A DNA stretch of 50,818 nucleotides from contig JAEMSI010000011.1 of NCBI GenBank assembly GCA_016462905.1, forward strand, positions 1-50,818, read 5' to 3'. Below are positions 46,537 to 50,818 of this stretch, piece after piece; within the stretch, counting starts at the first letter, position 1, and each line of letters begins with the position of its first letter. The notes beneath the pieces are model-generated. The model was not told the DNA's origin. It saw only the letters and a program-made list of their open reading frames with translations, and searched no databases. The stretch is from Polynucleobacter sp. (GTDB lineage: Bacteria; Pseudomonadota; Gammaproteobacteria; Burkholderiales; Burkholderiaceae). The translations under genes were made by a program, and so were the position numbers.

Positions 46537-47847
46537 TTATGCCTGATGCAGTGCGAGGGGATCCGAAAGTTCTCTCGCTAGGGCGTAAGCAACACTTAGC
46601 AAGTAGCGATCACGCCCTAAGCCTGCAATCAGTTGAACACCGACCGGTAAACCGCTTGGCCCACTGGTGATAGTTAAGTTAATACAAGGCAAACCCATTA
46701 AGGTCCATCCGCGACAGAAAATCGGATCACCTGTTTTTCCAATGCTCGCGGGAGCTTCGCCTATTGCACTTGGTGCGATCAGGACATCTACATCATCGAC
46801 CAGTAACTGACCAATCGCCTGCCGTGCTATTTGTGCCTGAATCAGAGCTTCGCTATAGTCTTTATAGGAAATAGCATTACCTTCATTAATGATTTGTTTT
46901 AATTCGGGGCTAATGAGTTTGCTGTAATGCGTATTTTCAAAGGTAAAGCTTTTGGCTATATCAAATTGCATAATGCGAGTTTGGATTTTTGAAAATTGCG
47001 AGCAGGCTTTGGGAATCGTAATATCTTTAACTTTGTTGCTGGCAAACGCATTCGCCGCAAACGCCGCCAAACTTAAAGCAGCCGCAGTTTCTTTTTGTGC
47101 TTGCCCCCAATCCCCCGTTTTACAAATGGCCATGCGAGGCCTATTGTCTAGTTTGGAAATTTTGAGTAAGTCGTGGTCGCCTGACATCGCAGCAACACCT
47201 AATGCAGCGTCCGATACGGTCTTGCCAAATACACCCAGAGTATCGAGCGAATTCGACATACCTTTGACACCCGAAATACTAATTTTTCCGTAACTGGGTT
47301 TGTATCCAACCACACCACAAAAACTGGCGGGGCGAATAATCGACCCCGCTGTTTGACTGCCAGTGGCTAAAGGCACCATGCGATCGGCTACTGCAGCAGC
47401 CGAGCCACTCGATGAACCTCCAGGGGTATGGTTGAGCTTATGGGGATTGCAGGTTGGGCCTGGTTTAAAAGTGGCAAATTCGGTGGTGACGGTTTTACCT
47501 AAAATGACTCCGCCTTCATGACGCATTAGCGCAACGGCTACCGCATCGCTTTTGGGGTGATTGTCTTTATAGATAGGAGAGCCGTAAGTGGTTGGAAGGT
47601 CGTAGGTATCGTAGAGATCCTTCACGCCGATCGGTAAGCCATGCAAAAGACCTTTTACTGCGCCTTTATCGAGTTCCTTAGCCCGTAGAAGAGCTTTTTC
47701 TTTGCCGAGGCTAACCCAGGCATGTACTTTGGATTCTCTGCTACCAATGCGATCGAGGCAGGCCAAGAGCAGATCTTCGGCTTTAATTTCGCGACGGGCT
47801 AATAAACGGGCTGCTTGGGTGGCGCTCAGGCTTTCTAAATGTTTCAT
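46537..47847 (-). CDS. Amidase signature family protein
   Basis: 436 aa amidase with the Ser-cisSer-Lys triad: K76 in GLPIGVKDLYDT, the Ser-rich TPGGSSSGSAAAVA (141-154), and the nucleophile S169 in TGSQTAGSIIRPASFCG. It resembles GatA and AtzF/allophanate-hydrolase-type amidases, but no GatB or GatC is adjacent and it is shorter than GatA (about 485), so a free amidase of unknown substrate is more likely. It ends 28 bases after the convergent oxidoreductase gene and is divergent from the malate/tartrate dehydrogenase gene. Confidence 0.88.
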   Translation of the reverse strand: MKHLESLSATQAARLLARREIKAEDLLLACLDRIGSRESKVHAWVSLGKEKALLRAKELDKGAVKGLLHGLPIGVKDLYDTYDLPTTYGSPIYKDNHPKSDAVAVALMRHEGGVILGKTVTTEFATFKPGPTCNPHKLNHTPGGSSSGSAAAVADRMVPLATGSQTAGSIIRPASFCGVVGYKPSYGKISISGVKGMSNSLDTLGVFGKTVSDAALGVAAMSGDHDLLKISKLDNRPRMAICKTGDWGQAQKETAAALSLAAFAANAFASNKVKDITIPKACSQFSKIQTRIMQFDIAKSFTFENTHYSKLISPELKQIINEGNAISYKDYSEALIQAQIARQAIGQLLVDDVDVLIAPSAIGEAPASIGKTGDPIFCRGWTLMGLPCINLTITSGPSGLPVGVQLIAGLGRDRYLLSVAYALARELSDPLALHQA

Positions 47848-47986
47848 CAGGCTTTTATTAAGAGATAGTGATGTTTGAAGGATAAACCAATTGATGCTGG
47901 GTTTGGATTTGGGGAGCCTGATTCAGAAGCCCAGTAAAATCGACGATGAGACCTTTTTAACCTTTTACCTTAGAGACGTAATTCTG

Positions 47987-49078
47987 ATGAATACCAAAAA
48001 GCCTGTGCAAAAACCCAAGATTGCGGTGATTCCCGGAGACGGCATTGGCAAAGAAGTCATGCCGGAGGGGGTCAGGGCTTTAGAGGCAGCGGCCTCTAAA
48101 TTTGGGATTGACTTTCAGTTCGATCATTTTGATTTTGCCAGTTGTGACTATTATCAAAAACACGGCAAGATGATGCCAGATGATTGGTTTGATACCTTAA
48201 TGCAGTATGACGCAATTTACTTTGGCGCAGTTGGTATGCCCAATATTATTCCTGACCATATCTCGTTATGGGGCAGTTTGATTTTATTTAGACGCAATTT
48301 TGATCAGTACGTCAATTTGCGACCCGTTCGTTTATTACCGGGTATTCCATGCCCATTGGCTAATCGCAAACCAGGCGATATCGATTTCTTTGTCGTGCGG
48401 GAAAATACCGAAGGCGAATACTCGAGTGTTGGCGGAAGGATGTTTCCTGATACCGACCGTGAATTCGTAATGCAAGAATCGATTTTTACCCGTCAGGGCA
48501 CCGATCGTATTTTGAAGTTTGCTTACGAATTAGCCCAAAGCCGTCCTAAAAAACATCTGACTTCAGCGACCAAGTCGAATGGAATTGCGATCACGATGCC
48601 GTATTGGGACGAGCGGGTTGAAGCTATGTCGAAAAAATATCCTGATGTGAGATCCGATAAATACCATATTGATATTTTGACTGCGCAATTCGTGATGAAT
48701 CCAGATCGATTTGATGTCGTGGTAGCAAGTAATTTATTTGGCGATATTCTTTCTGATTTAGGGCCAGCGTGCACCGGAACGATTGCGGTTGCTCCTTCGG
48801 CCAGTATTAATCCAGAGGGTTTATTCCCATCTTTGTTTGAGCCCGTTCATGGCTCTGCCCCGGATATTTTTGGCAAGATGATTGCGAACCCCATTGGTCA
48901 AATATGGAGCGGTTCCTTAATGTTGGATCACTTAGGTTACCCAGAGGCCGGTAAAGCGGTATTTACGGCAATTGAGAAAGTGTTAGCTGCAGGCCCTGCG
49001 CATGCACCCTTAACCCCTGATGTGGGCGGTAAGGCAAAGACCGATGATTTAGGTAAGGCGATTGCCGCAGCAATTTAA
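47987..49078 (+). CDS. D-malate/tartrate dehydrogenase family (isopropylmalate dehydrogenase-like)
   Basis: NAD-dependent beta-decarboxylating dehydrogenase, 363 aa from ATG 47987 (KIAVIPGDGIGKEVMPEG begins near residue 12). The frame is open to 47891, but the added 32 residues are not family-like. The FFVVRENTEGEYSSVGGR segment and SNLFGDILSDLGP show the metal and NAD sites. SLWGSLILFRRNFDQYVNLR matches the tartrate/D-malate (TtuC/DmlA) branch rather than LeuB, which it could be confused with. Its substrate (tartrate, D-malate or isopropylmalate) cannot be fixed by eye. Confidence 0.88.
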   Translation: MNTKKPVQKPKIAVIPGDGIGKEVMPEGVRALEAAASKFGIDFQFDHFDFASCDYYQKHGKMMPDDWFDTLMQYDAIYFGAVGMPNIIPDHISLWGSLILFRRNFDQYVNLRPVRLLPGIPCPLANRKPGDIDFFVVRENTEGEYSSVGGRMFPDTDREFVMQESIFTRQGTDRILKFAYELAQSRPKKHLTSATKSNGIAITMPYWDERVEAMSKKYPDVRSDKYHIDILTAQFVMNPDRFDVVVASNLFGDILSDLGPACTGTIAVAPSASINPEGLFPSLFEPVHGSAPDIFGKMIANPIGQIWSGSLMLDHLGYPEAGKAVFTAIEKVLAAGPAHAPLTPDVGGKAKTDDLGKAIAAAI

Positions 49079-49106
49079 AACTGTAATCCAAAACGCGATC
49101 GGCGGT

Positions 49107-49823
49107 CTACGCGGTTTTTTCGTTTGAGGATTCGGCCCAAAGCGCCGTTTTCTTGCTGGCTTTAGCGATTTCTTCTAGAACGCGATCATGGGCTAGACAA
49201 TCTGCTTCGCTAGCGCTTAAGACAATCAAGTCGGTCGGGATGGTGCGACCCTGCTTAGGATTATTCGAATCGACTGAATAGTCAATTAGATCAATGGTTA
49301 AATCATCTTGTCCGCGCGTCATTGCTAAATAGACTTCGGCTAGCAATTGAGCATCGAGTAATGCGCCGTGTAAAGTGCGATGTTCGTTGCTAATGGCAAA
49401 ACGTTCACATAATGCATCTAGCGAATTTCGTTTTCCTGGAAACATGCGTCGCGCATCGATTAAGGTGTCGGTGACTTTATGAACGTGTTGCTCAAAAGCA
49501 GGGCGTTTTAATAAGGCAAATTCATTATCCAAAAAACCTAAGTCAAAAGGTGCGTTATGAATAACCACTTCCGCATCGGAAACAAACTCAATAATCTGAT
49601 CGATAATTTGGCTAAAGAGGGGTTTGTCGGATAAAAATTCTCGTGATAGACCATGAACAGCAAAGGCGCCTTCAGCAACGTCGCGTTCTGGATTGATGTA
49701 GTGGTGCAGAGTGCGGCCTGTTTGGCGACGGTTCATCATTTCAATGCAACCGATTTCGATGATGCGATCGCCTGTGGCTGGATTTAGACCGGTTGTTTCT
49801 GTGTCGAGAATGATTTGACGCAT
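49107..49823 (-). CDS. dnaQ: DNA polymerase III epsilon subunit (proofreading exonuclease)
   Basis: 3'-5' exonuclease of the replicative polymerase, 238 aa. The DEDDh residues are all visible: D7 and E9 (ILDTETTGL), the Exo II Asp in VIHNAPFDLGFLDNEF near residue 103, and the late His and Asp in HRTLHGALLDAQLLAEVYL near residue 160. The C-terminal 50 residues, the polymerase-binding part in E. coli, are less conserved. In some betaproteobacteria dnaQ lies near rnhA; that gene is not seen here. Confidence 0.94.
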   Translation of the reverse strand: MRQIILDTETTGLNPATGDRIIEIGCIEMMNRRQTGRTLHHYINPERDVAEGAFAVHGLSREFLSDKPLFSQIIDQIIEFVSDAEVVIHNAPFDLGFLDNEFALLKRPAFEQHVHKVTDTLIDARRMFPGKRNSLDALCERFAISNEHRTLHGALLDAQLLAEVYLAMTRGQDDLTIDLIDYSVDSNNPKQGRTIPTDLIVLSASEADCLAHDRVLEEIAKASKKTALWAESSNEKTA

Positions 49824-49855
49824 AACTACAATCTTAAAGCAAAAAGCATTCTGCT

Positions 49856-50818
49856 TTAAGTACCCTCTAAAATTTCTTTGGGAATATCGAGTGGCCCGTT
49901 GCCCGCATATTTATCAAGATACAGATAGATCACAGGGGTAATAAATAAAGTCACAAATTGGGACACAATTAAACCGCCTGCAACGGTAATGCCCAATGGC
50001 TGACGAAGCTCGGCACCCGCACCCAGACCAAAGGCAATTGGCAGGGCTCCCATTAAAGCCGCAAAGGTCGTCATCATAATCGGGCGGAAACGCAAAATAC
50101 AAGCAGTGCGAATTGCTTCAAGAGGGGTCATGCCTTGATTGCGTTGCGCATCTAGCGCAAAGTCAATCATTAAGATAGCATTCTTTTTCACAATACCAAT
50201 CAGCAGCAGAATACCAATCGTCGCAATGATCGTGAGTTCGAGCCCTGAGGCCCATAGGAAAAGCAGGGCGCCCACTGCAGCAGAGGGTAGGCCTGCCAAA
50301 ATTGTAATGGGGTGAATATAACTTTCGTAGAGCACGCCTAGCAATACGTAGATTACGCCCAGTGCAGCAATAATTAAGATGAATTGACCCGATTGATTGC
50401 TTTTGAAAACTGCGGCATCACCGCCGTAGCTAGTAATGATGCTGGTCGGCAATTTAATTTCTTTGACATAGCGCTCGATCGCATTCGTGGCATCACCTAG
50501 AGGGATATCAGGCGCTAAGTTAAACGCAATCGTCACCGCCGGAATTTGCCCTTGGTGATTCACCGCAGTGGGTCCTACTTCGCGACGGAAACTAGCAATG
50601 CTTGAAAGTGGTACGAGTTTATCGAGCGCCCGTCCTCGCAAATACACTTTACTTAAGTCGGTTTCAAACTGCCTTTGATCTTCTGCAGTCTCTAGAATTA
50701 CATAATACGTATTAACGCTGGTATAAATGGTTGAGACTTGTCTTTCACCAAAAGAACTATAAAGCGCTTGGCGAATATCGCCGATAGTAACGCCTGCCAA
50801 GGCAGCTTTCTCGCGATC
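49856..50818 (-). CDS. RND efflux transporter, C-terminal part (MdtB/MdtC-like), cut by window edge
   Basis: The 3' part of an inner-membrane RND pump gene; the frame stays open to base 50818, so the N-terminal two thirds lie outside. At least 320 residues are present. The visible part covers the second periplasmic docking/pore region (QALYSSFGERQVSTIYTSVN, then LVPLSSIASFRREVGP) and the last six membrane helices, with GIVKKNAILMIDFAL, the arginine helix ACILRFRPIMMTTFAALMGA, and LRQPLGITVAGGLIVSQ. FGERQVSTIYT is typical of MdtC/MdtB multidrug pumps. It ends 32 bases before dnaQ starts, on the same strand. Confidence 0.93.
   Translation of the reverse strand, partial: DREKAALAGVTIGDIRQALYSSFGERQVSTIYTSVNTYYVILETAEDQRQFETDLSKVYLRGRALDKLVPLSSIASFRREVGPTAVNHQGQIPAVTIAFNLAPDIPLGDATNAIERYVKEIKLPTSIITSYGGDAAVFKSNQSGQFILIIAALGVIYVLLGVLYESYIHPITILAGLPSAAVGALLFLWASGLELTIIATIGILLLIGIVKKNAILMIDFALDAQRNQGMTPLEAIRTACILRFRPIMMTTFAALMGALPIAFGLGAGAELRQPLGITVAGGLIVSQFVTLFITPVIYLYLDKYAGNGPLDIPKEILEGT

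Noticed and set aside
46537..47847. Amidase gene as gatA of the tRNA amidotransferase
   Set aside because: No gatB or gatC nearby and the protein is about 50 residues shorter than GatA; a stand-alone amidase fits better.
47987..49078. Dehydrogenase as leuB of leucine synthesis
   Set aside because: Residues around SLWGSLILFRRNFDQY match the tartrate/D-malate branch, and leuC and leuD are not adjacent.

Overview
The window looks like ordinary chromosome of a betaproteobacterium, most likely Burkholderiales and close to Polynucleobacter. This is an inference from moderate GC with TTA/TTG-rich leucine codon use, from protein sequences that read as betaproteobacterial throughout, and from gene orders such as gmk-rpoZ-spoT-greB, ilvBNC-psd-pssA-leuA-rpsO-pnp and tpiA-secG-tRNA-Leu-nuoA..N. 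I see no insertion sequence, phage, integrase, CRISPR array or plasmid gene. Coding density is very high: no gap reaches 300 bases, and many genes overlap by 1-4 bases.

Layout. (1) 1-7.4 kb: hemW, rdgB and rph on the minus strand, divergent from yicC-gmk-rpoZ-spoT on the plus strand, then greB (minus) head-to-head with tRNA-Arg(ACG). (2) 7.5-13.6 kb: a five-gene lipid-transport operon with a STAS-MlaE permease, an MlaF-type ATPase, an MCE protein, a PqiC-like lipoprotein and a YbbP-like FtsX permease. (3) 13.6-15.7 kb (minus): an ECF-type sigma factor followed by DUF3619, DUF3106 and RDD proteins. (4) 15.9-22.7 kb: ilvB-ilvN-ilvC-psd-pssA, then a leucine-rich leader peptide with an intrinsic terminator, then leuA. 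(5) 22.7-27.7 kb: rpsO, pnp, a quinone oxidoreductase, tpiA and secG. The rpsO-pnp gap holds a terminator followed by a long RNase III-like hairpin. (6) 27.8-42.6 kb: tRNA-Leu(GAG) and the complete 14-gene complex I operon nuoA-N. (7) 42.6-50.8 kb: a NUDIX hydrolase, a DUF1178 protein, mmsA, an Old Yellow Enzyme relative, an amidase, a malate/tartrate dehydrogenase, dnaQ and the C-terminal part of an RND efflux pump cut by the window edge.

How the genes work together. Region 4 makes branched-chain amino acids and phosphatidylethanolamine in one gene string, with an apparent leucine-sensing attenuator placed inside it so that leuA can be controlled separately. Region 5 joins ribosomal protein S15 and polynucleotide phosphorylase with RNA elements laid out as in the E. 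coli rpsO-pnp locus. Regions 2 and 3 both concern the cell envelope.

The most interesting signals are the leuA attenuator with a visible competing antiterminator pairing, the sigma/DUF3619/DUF3106/RDD cassette as a possible undescribed envelope-response system, the MCE operon ending in a permease without its usual ATPase, and the RNA structures around rpsO-pnp. I found no clearly novel defence or mobile system.
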